Notes under the pieces: generated by a model
Seen by the model: the letters and a program-made list of their open reading frames with translations, nothing else
What the model was told of the DNA's origin: nothing
Databases searched by the model: none
Part shown: positions 7,377 to 16,300 of the stretch, in pieces
How the letters are laid out: each line of letters opens with the position of its first letter
Position numbering within the stretch: the stretch's first letter is position 1
Source: Pseudomonadota bacterium
Lineage (GTDB): Bacteria; Pseudomonadota; Alphaproteobacteria; Rhizobiales; Hyphomicrobiaceae
Reading direction: 5' to 3'
NCBI GenBank assembly: GCA_023410905.1
Contig: JAEYPL010000265.1
Coordinates: 1 to 17,851 of the forward strand
Length of the DNA stretch: 17,851 bases
Made by a program: the position numbers and the translations under genes

Positions 7377-8585
7377 TCATGCGGCCGCCCCACTTGCCCT
7401 CAAGGCCGCTATCTCATTCTCGCTGAGCCCTGCCTCCCGCAGAATCACATCTGTGTGTTGGCCGAGTTCCGGGCCTGGGCCCGGCCTGCGAGGTGCAGCA
7501 TGACCGATCTGGAACGGTGCCGCCAGTGTCAGCGGCATGCCCGGCGTGTCGGTGTCGACGACGGCGCGCGCGGCAACGGCCTGCGTGTCCGCTGGAAGGT
7601 CCTGCAGGCGACTGATGATCGAGTGGGGAACGCCGCGCGTTTTCAAGAACCTGTTCCAATGAGCGAACGGCCGCGTCCGGATGATGGGATCGAGGATCTC
7701 GCGCAGGGCCGCGGCATTGGCATGGCGCGTCGTCCGCTCGGCGAAACGAGGGTCCGTTGCCAGATCCGGCCGCTCGATCATTTCCAGGATGACGGGAAAG
7801 TCGCGCGTCTCGTTGGTGACGTTGATCTGCAGCCAGCGGTCGTCGGACGTCAGGTAGATGTTAGCGAGCGCCGAGCGCGGGCGCTCGCGCGGCGGCCGGT
7901 TCGGGAGGTAGGAGCCGAGGAGCGCCGCCTGGGCGTAGACGCCGTTCGACCATAGACCATTGGCGAGCAGGTTGCTGGCAACCCAGGTGCCCTTGCCGGT
8001 CTTCGCGCGATCGATGAGCGCGATGAGAATGGCGGAGAGCAGCGCCATGGCCGACGGACGGTCACCCTGCGCAGGCATCGCAAAGCCGGGAGGTTGTCCC
8101 TCGTAGCGAAGTGCATCGATGAGGCCGGAGCGCGCGAAGTAGGCATTGCTGTCGTAGCCGGGCTGGTCCTTGTCGGTGCCCTCCTCGCCATAGCCCGAGA
8201 AGGACGCATAGATGAGCCGCGGATTGCGCGCCGAGACCTCCTCGTAGCCGAGGCGCAGGCGTGCGCGCACAGGGAACGGGTAGTTCGTGATCAGGATGTC
8301 GGCCTGGTCGATCAGCCGGTCGAGAGCCGCGCGGCCCTGCGGGTTCTTGAGATCCAGCGCGACCGAGCGCTTGTTCCGGGCGTCGAGGTGCCAGGGGTAA
8401 TTGACCTCGGATTTCGGGAAGCTGGTGAGGTGGATGTTCCCGCGATGGGGATCGCCTTCGCCCGGCGGCTCCACCTTGATGACGTCGGCACCATAGTCGC
8501 CGAGGACGACGGCTGCGGCTGGAGCCGCAATGAACGAGCTGACGTCGAGCACGCGCAGACCGTCGAGCGGGAGCGAGTTCGCCAT
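7377..8585 (-). CDS. Class III (CaiB/BaiF) acyl-CoA transferase
   Basis: A 402-residue family III CoA-transferase, which moves CoA between carboxylic acids (formyl-CoA/oxalate, carnitine, bile acid and similar systems) through an aspartyl-CoA anhydride. Seen: N-terminal LPLDGLRVLDVSSFIAAP, then LGDYGADVIKVEPP (28-41), typical of the family; RNKRSVALDLK (70-80); and AQGDRPSAM, whose Asp175 aligns with catalytic Asp169 of formyl-CoA transferase (LGDSNTG). Length is typical (about 400). ATG at 8585 has AGAAGGG about 7 bases upstream. It is first of a two-gene unit with the exported MBL protein, and it is divergent from the SDR gene across 117 bases, which suggests shared regulation. Its acyl substrate cannot be read from the sequence. 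Confidence 0.92.
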   Translation of the reverse strand: MANSLPLDGLRVLDVSSFIAAPAAAVVLGDYGADVIKVEPPGEGDPHRGNIHLTSFPKSEVNYPWHLDARNKRSVALDLKNPQGRAALDRLIDQADILITNYPFPVRARLRLGYEEVSARNPRLIYASFSGYGEEGTDKDQPGYDSNAYFARSGLIDALRYEGQPPGFAMPAQGDRPSAMALLSAILIALIDRAKTGKGTWVASNLLANGLWSNGVYAQAALLGSYLPNRPPRERPRSALANIYLTSDDRWLQINVTNETRDFPVILEMIERPDLATDPRFAERTTRHANAAALREILDPIIRTRPFAHWNRFLKTRGVPHSIISRLQDLPADTQAVAARAVVDTDTPGMPLTLAAPFQIGHAAPRRPGPGPELGQHTDVILREAGLSENEIAALRASGAAA

Positions 8586-8702
8586 TGGGGCCCTTCTTTT
8601 TGTCGGACGTTTGCCTCTGGGGCCAAGCTTAGCGGTGCTGTTCAGCGCTGCCTAGAGTGGCTACGCTGCAGAAAAGAACATGCAACCGGGAGGAAAAGCA
8701 CG
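8586..8702. other. Short divergent intergenic region, CoA-transferase / SDR
   Basis: 117 bases must hold the promoters of both divergent genes. The SDR ribosome site GGGAGG (8688-8693) and the CoA-transferase site AAGGG lie at its ends. I see no clear -35/-10 pair and no long inverted repeat marking an operator. Confidence 0.4.
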
Positions 8703-9518
8703 ATGAGCGCGATCAATGGAGATTGGCTGGGCCTCGGTGGCCGGGTTGCCGTCGTGACAGGGGCGGCGAGCGGCATCGGTCGTGCTGCGGCCTACAGCTT
8801 GTCGAGCGCCGGCGCCGCCGTTGCCTTGCTCGATATCAATATCGAGGGCGCCAAGGACGGCGCGCGCCAGATCGCCGAGACGGGCGGCAAGGCCATTGCG
8901 GTCGAGTGCGACACGACAAGTGAGGCGAGCATCGCGTCGGCACGGTCGCAAGTCGAGGCCGCGCTCGGCGGTGCGGACATCCTCGTGAACAACGCCGGCA
9001 TCTTGCGGCCGGGCGGGCTCGACAAGCTCTCCCTGGCGGACTGGAACAAGATCCTCGCGGTGAACCTGACGGGCTACCTGCTGACCGCGCAGGCCTTTGG
9101 CGAGGGGATGCGTGAGCGCAAGCGCGGCGCGCTGATCCACATCGCCTCCATCGCGGCGAGTGAGCCACAGCCGTATTCAGGCGCCTACAGCGCGGCGAAG
9201 ACCGGCGTCGTCATGCTGTCTCGCCAGCTCGCCGTGGAGTGGGGCGCTCAGGGCGTGCGCTCGAATGTGGTCAGCCCGGGCTTTATCCGCACGCCGCTGA
9301 GCGAGGCGTTCTATCAGGTGCCGGGCGTCGTCGAGGCGCGTTCGCGCGTCGTGCCGGTGGGACGGGTCGGTACGCCGGAGGACATCGCCAACGCGATCAC
9401 GTTCCTCGCGTCGGATAAGGCGGCCTACGTCAGCGGATCGGAGCTGCTCGTCGACGGTGGTGCCAACACCATCCTCATGGGGCAGGTGCCGCGCCCTGGC
9501 TTCGAGCGCCCGAGCTGA
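8703..9518 (+). CDS. Short-chain dehydrogenase/reductase (classical SDR)
   Basis: A 271-residue NAD(P)-dependent oxidoreductase with a Rossmann fold. Motifs: TGAASGIG cofactor loop (19-26), NNAG (96-99), catalytic Ser149 in HIASIAA, and Tyr162/Lys166 in YSAAK, followed by the PGFIRTPL loop. Asp43 after the second strand (ALLDIN) suggests preference for NAD(H). The ATG at 8703 is preceded by GGGAGG 9 bases upstream; the open frame continues upstream to 8094, but that part is antisense to the CoA-transferase gene and not coding. Family members act on 3-oxoacyl thioesters, alcohols, sugars and sterols. Divergent placement from a CoA-transferase hints at acyl-CoA or hydroxy-acid metabolism (inference). 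Convergent with lpxK, 19 bases between stops. Confidence 0.92.
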   Translation: MSAINGDWLGLGGRVAVVTGAASGIGRAAAYSLSSAGAAVALLDINIEGAKDGARQIAETGGKAIAVECDTTSEASIASARSQVEAALGGADILVNNAGILRPGGLDKLSLADWNKILAVNLTGYLLTAQAFGEGMRERKRGALIHIASIAASEPQPYSGAYSAAKTGVVMLSRQLAVEWGAQGVRSNVVSPGFIRTPLSEAFYQVPGVVEARSRVVPVGRVGTPEDIANAITFLASDKAAYVSGSELLVDGGANTILMGQVPRPGFERPS

Positions 9519-9537
9519 GCGCGCCGCCCTAACGCCT

Positions 9538-10587
9538 CTACCCGCGCCGACCGATGGCCCCTTCGATGAGGGCGGCGAGGCGTCCCTCGTCGCGGGCGTC
9601 GAACGTAAGCCGTATCGGCAGGGCGCGCGCCTGCGCATGGAGATCGGCCAGAGGACCGGCGCCGCCAGCGAGGCGGGCGCGATCCTTCTCCGTCGTGACG
9701 AGCGTCGCGCCGTGCGTGCGGGCGAGGTCGAGAAGGCCGGCCGCATCTGCTGGCGTGAAGGTGTGGTGATCTGGAAAGGTGCGCGTGGCGACGGTGCTGG
9801 CGCCGAGTGCGGCGAGCGTCGCGAAGAAGCGCTCCGGTACGCCGATCCCGGCGAAGGCAACGACCGGCCCGGAGGAAAGCCAGGCAGAGGCGTCCGCCGG
9901 AATGATCTGTGCTTCGAGCACGGGGCCTTCGAAGTCGTTGCGCAGGTTGGCGGCGAAATCGCTCTGGACCTGACTGGTGCCGCGGTTGACGACGATCACG
10001 TCGACGAGGCCGAGCTGAAAGTCGAGCGGTGCCCGCAGCGGACCGGCGGGCATCACCCGGCCGTTGCCTACTCCACGCGCACCGTCGACGATGGCGATGG
10101 TGAGATCCTTCGCGAGGCTGGGGTTCTGTAGCCCGTCGTCCATGATGATGACATCGGCGGCGGGACGGGTGCCCGAAGCGGCGCTGACCTCTCCAGCAAT
10201 CGCGCGGGCGCCCGCGGCTCGATCACGGCTGATCAGCGTCGGACGCGCGGCTGCAAGCAGTAGCGGCTCGTCGCCGACGTCGTCCGCGCGGTCACGCTCG
10301 GGAGCGACCCAGTGCGGGCCCGACACGCGGCCGCCGTAGCCGCGCGAGAGGAATGCGCTGCTCAGACCCAGGCCGCCGACGAGGTCGGCGACGGCGAGCG
10401 CGAGTGGCGTCTTGCCTGTGCCGCCTGCCGTGAAGTTACCGATGCAGATGACGGTGACGGGCGCGCGGTACGGCGTGGCCCGCGCAAAGCGTCGGCGCAC
10501 CATCCCGCCCCACAGCGCTGCAGCAGGGCCGAGCAGGCGCGGCACGATGCCGGGCGCCGTCTCGTACCACCACGTTGGCTCGCGCAT
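9538..10587 (-). CDS. lpxK: Tetraacyldisaccharide 4'-kinase, lipid A synthesis
   Basis: A 349-residue kinase that phosphorylates the 4' position of the lipid A disaccharide at the inner membrane, the sixth Raetz-pathway step. Seen: the N-terminal MREPTWWYE start typical of alphaproteobacterial LpxK, a membrane-associating hydrophobic patch (about 14-28), and the P-loop GNFTAGGTGKTP (50-61), then SRGYGGRVSG and DDGLQNPSLAKD, which are LpxK hallmarks. ATG at 10587 matches the family start; the in-frame codon at 10665 would add 26 residues unlike the family. Its ribosome site is weak (GGTGA). Rhizobiales often place lpxK next to waaA and a DUF4170 gene; neither is here, so the gene seems to stand alone, ending convergently on the SDR gene. 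Confidence 0.94.
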   Translation of the reverse strand: MREPTWWYETAPGIVPRLLGPAAALWGGMVRRRFARATPYRAPVTVICIGNFTAGGTGKTPLALAVADLVGGLGLSSAFLSRGYGGRVSGPHWVAPERDRADDVGDEPLLLAAARPTLISRDRAAGARAIAGEVSAASGTRPAADVIIMDDGLQNPSLAKDLTIAIVDGARGVGNGRVMPAGPLRAPLDFQLGLVDVIVVNRGTSQVQSDFAANLRNDFEGPVLEAQIIPADASAWLSSGPVVAFAGIGVPERFFATLAALGASTVATRTFPDHHTFTPADAAGLLDLARTHGATLVTTEKDRARLAGGAGPLADLHAQARALPIRLTFDARDEGRLAALIEGAIGRRG

Positions 10588-11001
10588 TGTCACCGGTCGG
10601 CGTCCTCGTGCTCCGCGTCGTCCCGACTGTCTCGGAACCAATTCGACCAAGGCCGCTTGTAGCAAGTTGGTGACAGTTTCACAGACCGTACAAAATGGGA
10701 TTTGACATGCGCTACGACCGCTCTACAAGCTCCGCGCATCGGGGCCTAGCAAGTTCCGGGTTCGGGGGGAGTTGAACGTGGCTCCGCAAGGAAGCGGCCC
10801 GTTCGGAGCCTCTCGGGCGATTGCTCTCCATCCAAGACTGCGCGTCCATCATGATCCGCGAGACAGTGCGCGGGGTGGTGACTGGAGACTACCTACGCAT
10901 GTCCGCCAGGACAGAATGCTCGCACTACGGGGCCAAGTGCACCTTGCCCTCGATCACCTCACTTTTCTCTCGAAAATGCTGAATAGCTGGAGACAAGTAT
11001 C
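10588..11001. other. 414-base gap upstream of the SET gene: promoter-like element and leader hairpin, no firm gene
   Basis: The gap holds a plus-strand promoter candidate (TTGACA 10702-10707, 16 bases, TACAAG 10724-10729) and a hairpin with a 7-bp stem (GGCTCCG 10780-10786 with CGGAGCC 10804-10810). A 75-codon frame starts at GTG 10778 behind a GGGGGAG and ends at 11005, overlapping the SET start by ATGA. Its third-position GC is roughly half, far below the surrounding genes, and its sequence resembles nothing I know. I treat it as leader rather than coding. Minus-strand promoter signals for lpxK are not evident. Confidence 0.4.
10702..10729 (+). promoter_or_regulatory. Candidate promoter upstream of the SET-domain gene
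   Basis: A perfect TTGACA (10702-10707) is followed after 16 bases by TACAAG (four of six to TATAAT). If used, the SET transcript would have a leader of about 265 bases that includes the 10780-10810 hairpin. Confidence 0.4.
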
Positions 11002-11451
11002 ATGATGCTCGTCGCTACGTCCGTGCGTGCCAGCGCGATCGAAGGCGTTGGCGTATTTGCAGTGGACTTCATCCCCGCAGGGACACCGATCTGGGCGCTC
11101 GACGAGCGCTTCGACAAGGTCTTCACCGAGGAAGAGGTCGCTACGTTCCCGCAGAATGTGCGGGACTACTTCGACCGCTACGGTTATCCGCACATGGAGC
11201 GGGACGGCTTTGTCGTGCTTGAACTCGACAATGGCCGGTTCATGAACCACAGCCTGAGCCCGAACACGGACTTCACGCGGCCGGACGTTGGCTACGCTAT
11301 CGCCGATATCCATCCGGGTGAGGAGCTGATCTGCAACTACTTCGAGTTCGATCGCACGTTCCGGGGCTTCGATGTCCCGGCCGTGGCTGTCGAGCCGGCA
11401 TACGCCGTTCACGCGAATGGCTCGGGCGCTGGCATCAGCGCCAGCATCTGA
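11002..11451 (+). CDS. SET domain-containing protein (putative protein-lysine methyltransferase)
   Basis: A 149-residue protein that is little more than a SET domain. The three signature parts are in order: GVGVFA (15-20, the N-SET GxG), FMNHSLSPNTDF (80-91, with the NHxxxPN core that closes the AdoMet pocket), and GEELICNYFEF (106-116, with catalytic-type Tyr113). No cysteine-rich post-SET motif is present, so it resembles the minimal bacterial SET proteins. Such enzymes use S-adenosylmethionine to methylate lysines. GGAGA lies 8 bases before the ATG at 11002; a second ATG follows at once, so the start may be 11005. Soluble and cytoplasmic. It is a single-gene unit. Substrate unknown; a lysine-rich histone-like protein is encoded 5.6 kb to the left. 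Confidence 0.87.
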   Translation: MMLVATSVRASAIEGVGVFAVDFIPAGTPIWALDERFDKVFTEEEVATFPQNVRDYFDRYGYPHMERDGFVVLELDNGRFMNHSLSPNTDFTRPDVGYAIADIHPGEELICNYFEFDRTFRGFDVPAVAVEPAYAVHANGSGAGISASI

Positions 11452-11476
11452 CGTTGGTGTGCGACGAAAGGCGCTG

Positions 11477-11495
11477 CCGGGGCTTCGGGCCCCGG
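11477..11495 (+). terminator. GC-rich hairpin after the SET gene
   Basis: CCGGGGC (11477-11483) and GCCCCGG (11489-11495) form a perfect 7-bp stem around a TTCGG loop, 26 bases past the SET stop. There is no proper T-run (only CATTTG further on), so it may be a weak or Rho-assisted terminator. The rest of the gap up to the dsbA start shows no other clear element. Confidence 0.45.
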
Positions 11496-11729
11496 TGCTG
11501 CCGCATTTGAGCGTCGCCTGTCCGGCCAGACAGCGGGCACATTTTCCCATCCCTTTGTGCATGGCGCGAACTGCTGCCCCTTCGGCTTTACGGGCGCGGG
11601 GTCACGACCAGTTCAATTGGCATCGGGCGCCGAAATGCCGTATTGCTTCGGCCCAATAACGCAGGATCCGGCCTGTCCTCCCGTAGAGGATGCGCGGCTG
11701 GATCGCTTTAGGCCGTGAAGGAGATCGAC

Positions 11730-12428
11730 GTGACGGCGACGCCATTTGCCCTGTTCGCGCGCAGCCTGCATCGGCGCGCATTCCTCATTGGTGCGACCAG
11801 CGCCGCCGCACTCGCGACGGCCGCAGGCCTGACACCGGCACTCGCTCAGCGGCGCGGGGCCGGTCCGGACGAGGTTTCGGTCGAGGCGCTGATGAAGCCC
11901 GGCGCGCTGCCCGAGCTGGCGGTCGGCAAGGCCGACGCGCCGGTCACGATCGTCGAGTACGCGTCGATGACCTGCGGTCACTGCGCCAACTTCCACAACA
12001 ACGTCTATCCGGCGCTCAAAGAGAAATACATCGACACCGGCAAGGTGCGGTTCATCATGCGCGAGTTCCCGCTCGACAATCTTGCGGCGGCCGCCTCGAT
12101 GCTGGCCCGTTGCGCCGGCGGTGATGCAACCCAGGCCATGATCAGCGCTCTCTTCAAGACTCAGGACAAGTGGGCGTTCGTGCGCGGCAACCCTGTGCCG
12201 GAACTCTTCAAGATCGCGCAGCAGGCTGGCTTCACCCAAGAGCGTTTCGACACGTGCCTGAAGGACAACGCGACGCTCGACCACATGATCTCTGCCCGCC
12301 AGCGCGCGAGCGATGAGTTCGGGGTCAACGCGACGCCGACGTTCTTCATCAACGGCAAGCGTCTGAAGGGGCGGTCGGACTCGATCGAGTCGTTCGATCA
12401 GGCGCTCGCGCCGTTCCTCGGCGGCTGA
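11730..12428 (+). CDS. DsbA-family thiol:disulfide oxidoreductase with Tat signal
   Basis: A 232-residue periplasmic thioredoxin-fold protein that forms or rearranges disulfide bonds. The N-terminus has a twin-arginine motif HRRAFLIG (Arg15-Arg16), a hydrophobic run and ALA cleavage near 39, so Tat export is predicted. The DsbA-like domain carries active-site CGHC (Cys82, Cys85) and cis-Pro203 in NATPTFF; a second cysteine pair (Cys128 in RCAG, Cys176 in DTCLK) is typical of alphaproteobacterial DsbA-like proteins. Start: GTG at 11730 has AAGGAG 6 bases upstream; GTG at 11715 is possible, but it would place that AAGGAG inside the gene. It begins a row with a second dsbA-like gene 36 bases on, then smc. 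CGHC is the PDI-type active site, less oxidising than CPHC in known enzymes (established for the family, not tested here). Confidence 0.88.
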   Translation: MTATPFALFARSLHRRAFLIGATSAAALATAAGLTPALAQRRGAGPDEVSVEALMKPGALPELAVGKADAPVTIVEYASMTCGHCANFHNNVYPALKEKYIDTGKVRFIMREFPLDNLAAAASMLARCAGGDATQAMISALFKTQDKWAFVRGNPVPELFKIAQQAGFTQERFDTCLKDNATLDHMISARQRASDEFGVNATPTFFINGKRLKGRSDSIESFDQALAPFLGG

Positions 12429-12464
12429 TAGGCCGTGCACACCCGCCTGGGAGCCGGGACGTTG

Positions 12465-13277
12465 ATGCCGTGCGCATGGGCGAGGCTCATCAGGAGCCTC
12501 CTCCCGCTCGCCGCCGCTCTCGCGCTCGCAGGCTGCTCGGGTGATGCGATCAGCACACTCGATCCTTCGCGTCCCGTGGGCATGACGCAGGAGACGGCGA
12601 CGATCGGTGTGTCGGCGCAGCCGAAGGCGCCTGCCTTCGATCCTTTCTCCGACAGTCCGGTGACGTCGGTGCCGATGCGTCAGGTCATCGAGAACCCGAC
12701 GCTCGCCGAGGTCATGCGGCCCGGCCCGCTGCCGGAGTTCTCGCTCGGGAGCCAGGACGCCCCGGTCACGATCATCAAATATGCCTCGCTGACGTGTCCC
12801 TTCTGCCGCCGCTTTCAGGCGGAGGTTTTCCCGGTTCTGAAGCGCGACTACATCGACCGCGGGAAGGTGCGCTTCATCATTCGCGAGTTCCCGATCGGCA
12901 AGACCAGCGGCATGGCGACCATCGCGCTGCGTTGCGCGCCGATGGACCGCTACCTAGAGCTGTACGGCCGCTATCTTTCTACGCAGGCGCAGTGGGTTTC
13001 CCAGGAAGTCCGGATCGCGCCGATCCTGAAGGTCGCACAAGGTGTTGGCTTGACGGCCGCACAATTTGACAGTTGCCGCCAGAATCAAGGCATGATCGGT
13101 GCCCTGAACCAGGTCAAAGACCGCGGTCGGGAGCTTGGGGTGATCGGGACGCCGAATTTCTTCATCAACGGCCGGCTCGTGAAGAAGACGCTGGATCTGG
13201 CCGAGCTTCGGGCGATGATCGATCCATTGATCTCAGGCCCCGCGATGGCCGCGACACCGGTATCCGTACCGCGTTGA
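12465..13277 (+). CDS. DsbA-family thiol:disulfide oxidoreductase, predicted lipoprotein
   Basis: A 270-residue paralogue of the gene just upstream; both share DAPVTI-YAS-TC at the active site and GKVRFI-REFP after it. Its N-terminus is a lipoprotein signal with lipobox LAGC (Cys24), followed by Ser, which by the Lol rule favours the outer membrane. A linker of about 70 residues precedes the thioredoxin domain, with CPFC (Cys111, Cys114) and cis-Pro230 in IGTPNFF; a second cysteine pair is at 157 and 204. ATG at 12465 is preferred over GTG 12435, since it opens the signal peptide directly; its ribosome site (GGGAG, 11 bases) is only fair. Next comes smc, 63 bases on. In Rhizobiales a single dsbA commonly stands before smc, so the pair looks like a local duplication. 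Confidence 0.87.
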   Translation: MPCAWARLIRSLLPLAAALALAGCSGDAISTLDPSRPVGMTQETATIGVSAQPKAPAFDPFSDSPVTSVPMRQVIENPTLAEVMRPGPLPEFSLGSQDAPVTIIKYASLTCPFCRRFQAEVFPVLKRDYIDRGKVRFIIREFPIGKTSGMATIALRCAPMDRYLELYGRYLSTQAQWVSQEVRIAPILKVAQGVGLTAAQFDSCRQNQGMIGALNQVKDRGRELGVIGTPNFFINGRLVKKTLDLAELRAMIDPLISGPAMAATPVSVPR

Positions 13278-13340
13278 GCGCATTTTCGTATAAGGCGTGC
13301 GGACGAACTATCACCAACCGCTATGAAGGCGGGTGCTGAC

Positions 13341-16300
13341 GTGCAGATCACGCGACTCCGGCTGCTCGGCTTCAAATCTTTCGTGGAGCCGACCGAGCTT
13401 GTCATCGAGAAGGGACTGACCGGCGTTGTCGGGCCGAACGGCTGCGGCAAGTCGAACCTGCTCGAGGCCTTGCGCTGGGTCATGGGCGAGACGTCCTACA
13501 AGTCCATGCGCGCTTCGACCATGGAGGACGTGATCTTCTCCGGGACAAACGCCCGGCCGGCCAGAAACATGGCCGAGGTCACGATCTCGATCGACAACGG
13601 CGCGCGCACGGCGCCGGCCGAACTCAATGACGCCGACGTGCTCGAAGTCACGCGCCGCATAGAGCGCGACGCGGGCTCGGCCTATCGCGTCAATGGCGGC
13701 GAGGTTCGCGCGCGCGACATCAAGCTGCTGTTCGAGGACGCTTCGACGGGCGCGCGCTCGCCGTCTCTCGTGCGCCAGGGGCAGATCTCCGAGATCGTCA
13801 ATGCCAAGCCCGAGCAGCGCCGCCGCATTCTGGAGGACGCTGCAGGCATCGCCGGCCTGCATAGCCGCCGCCACGAGGCGGAGCTGCGTCTCAAGGCTGC
13901 CGAGGGAAATCTCGCGCGCGTCAACGATGTGCTCGGTCAGCTCGGCAGCCAGATCGAAGCCCTGAAGCGTCAGACGCGGCAGGCACGACGCTACCGCGAG
14001 CTGTCGGGCGAGATCCGCAAGGCTGAGGCGCTGCTGCTTCATCTTTCGTGGACTGCGGCACAGGCCGAGGTCGTCGCGACGGAGGCCGCGCTCTGGCAGG
14101 GCCTCGGTGCACTTGCTGCCGCGACCGAACGTGAAGCCGCGCTGGTCACGGAAGAAGCAGAGCGCGCATCCGCCATCGATCCCTTGCGTGAGGAGGAAGC
14201 GCGCCGAGGTGCTGCGCTCGCCCGCCTGCGCATCGAGCAGGAGAATTTCGAGAAGGAGGCGCGTCGTCTCGCGGAGCGCCAGCGCGAGCTCGAAGCGCGC
14301 GCGGAGCAGATGCGGCGCGACATCGAGCGCGAGCAGCAGCAGGTTTCCGAGGCGCGCGCGATCCTCGACCGGCTCGGCTCGGAAGCGGAGACGATCAAAA
14401 CCGAAGTCACCGACGGCCAGCAAGCGGAAGAAGCAACCCGCGCTCGTCTCGATGAAGCCGAGGCGGCACTCGGCGAGGCGACGGCAAGACTCACGGAAAT
14501 CACGGCGCGCGCCATCGAGGCACGCACGCGCCGCCGCGCGCTCGAGAGTACGCACGCCGAGCGGCAGGCGCACGTCAAGCGCATCGACAGCCAGCTCGCG
14601 TCGCTCGCGACGCAGGCCCGTGAGATTGCAGCGCGCGCGCCCGATGCCGAGCGCCTTCAGCAGCTTTCCGAGGCCGGGCAGCGCCTCATGCACGAAGTGG
14701 CAGCCATCGATGCGCAAGCGCTCGCCGCCGAGGAGCGCGCCGCGGAGATCGCCATCGAAGCGCGGGCGCGCGAGGAGGCGAGCCAGGCGGCACTGCTGAC
14801 CTCCGGCCAGCTTCGCACGGAAGTCGAGACGCTCGCCAAGCTGCTGCTGCCGGTGCGCGATGACGGCCTGCCGCCGATGATCGACGAGTTGCGCGTCCAG
14901 CCCGGCTATGAGCGCGCGCTCGGTGCCGCGCTCGGTGATGATCTCGATGCGCCTGTTGCCGACGAGGCGGATGTCTACTGGCGCCGTGTCGCGCGCGCCG
15001 CGGATGATCCGCCGCTGCCTGTCGGCGTGCATCCGCTGGCGCACGAGGTGGACGCGCCGCCGGAGCTTGCGCGTCGGCTGGCGCAGATCGGCGTTGTCGC
15101 GCGCGAGGATGGCCGGCTCCTGCAGCCCTATCTGCGCCCGGGTCAGCGGCTCGTGTCGCCCGAGGGTGATCTCTGGCGCTGGGATGGCTTCACGGTTGCG
15201 GCGACTGCGCCGACGGCTGCTGCCGTGCGGCTTGCCGAGCGCAATCGTCTCGCCGAGCTCGAAGTGCTCGAAGATGCCGCGCGGCGCGAGGCGGACGATC
15301 TCACGTCGGCGACACGCACGATACGTGAGATGCATCGGGTCGCGGAGAGCGAGGAGCGCCGCCTGCGCCAGTCGTGGCGCGAAACCCAGGCCGAACTCGC
15401 GCGCACGCGCGAAAAGCTGACGGTGATCGAGCGGCAGGCGCGCGAGACCGAGCAGCGACTGGCGGCCGTCGCCGAGAATCGTAACGCCGCCGAGGCGGCA
15501 CTCGTCGAGGCGAAGGAGCGGCTGGCCGAGATCGAGGCCGCCATCGATGCGCTCGACAATGACGATGCGCTCGAAGCCGAAGTCGCGGCCGCCGAAAGCC
15601 AGACGGCGAGGCATCGCGGCACAGTCGGCGAGATCCGCCAGGTTCTCTCGCGCATCGAGCGCGACGTGCATGTGCGCAGCGAGCGGCTCAATGCCATTGA
15701 GGTCGAGCGCACGCGCTGGCAGGCTCGCTGCGAGGATGCTGGCGGTCATGTCGCGACGCTGAGCGCGCGCATGGGCGAGACGGAGGACGAGCTGGCCGAT
15801 ATGGCCGAGCTTCCGGCTGAAATCGAAGAACAGCGAATCAAGCTGCACGATCAGATGCAGGTGGCGGAGACGGCGCGGGCCGAGGCGTCGGATCGCCTTG
15901 CCGAAGCGCAGTCTGCGCACCGCGAGAGCCAGCAGGCACTCAAGTCCGCGCAGGCGGCGGTGAGTGATCAGCGTGAACAGCGCGCGCGCGCCGAAGCCAA
16001 GCTCGAATCCGCGCGCCAGAAGCGATCCGACGAAGCTCGTCGCATTCGCGAGGCCATGGATTGCGCGCCCGAAGCCTGTCTCGCGCTTGCCGAGGTCGAG
16101 CCCAATGCGACGCTACCGGCGCTGGCCGATGTCGATCGCTCGCTGCAGCGCTTGAAGGCCGATCGCGAGCGCCTCGGTGGCGTCAATCTCGCGGCCGACG
16201 ACGAGCTGCAGAAGATGAACGAGCAGTTCGCGACCATGGATCTCGAACGGCTCGATGTCGAGCAGGCGATCGCCAAGCTGCGCGGTGCCATAGGTCAGCT

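Noticed and set aside
8094..8702. An N-terminal extension of the SDR
   Set aside because: It is antisense to the CoA-transferase gene. SDR homology begins at the ATG at 8703, behind a strong GGGAGG.
10740..10780. GTTCGGGG-like sequence, possible tRNA T-loop
   Set aside because: No acceptor, D or anticodon arm can be folded around it.
10778..11005. A 75-codon short protein
   Set aside because: Third-position GC is near 50 percent against roughly 80-90 percent in neighbouring genes, and the translation shows no recognisable motif. Kept only as a finding.
13311..15920. An 869-codon open frame on the minus strand
   Set aside because: It is the antisense of smc. The sequence is Arg/Leu/Ala-rich without any family motif, and SMC is certain on the other strand.
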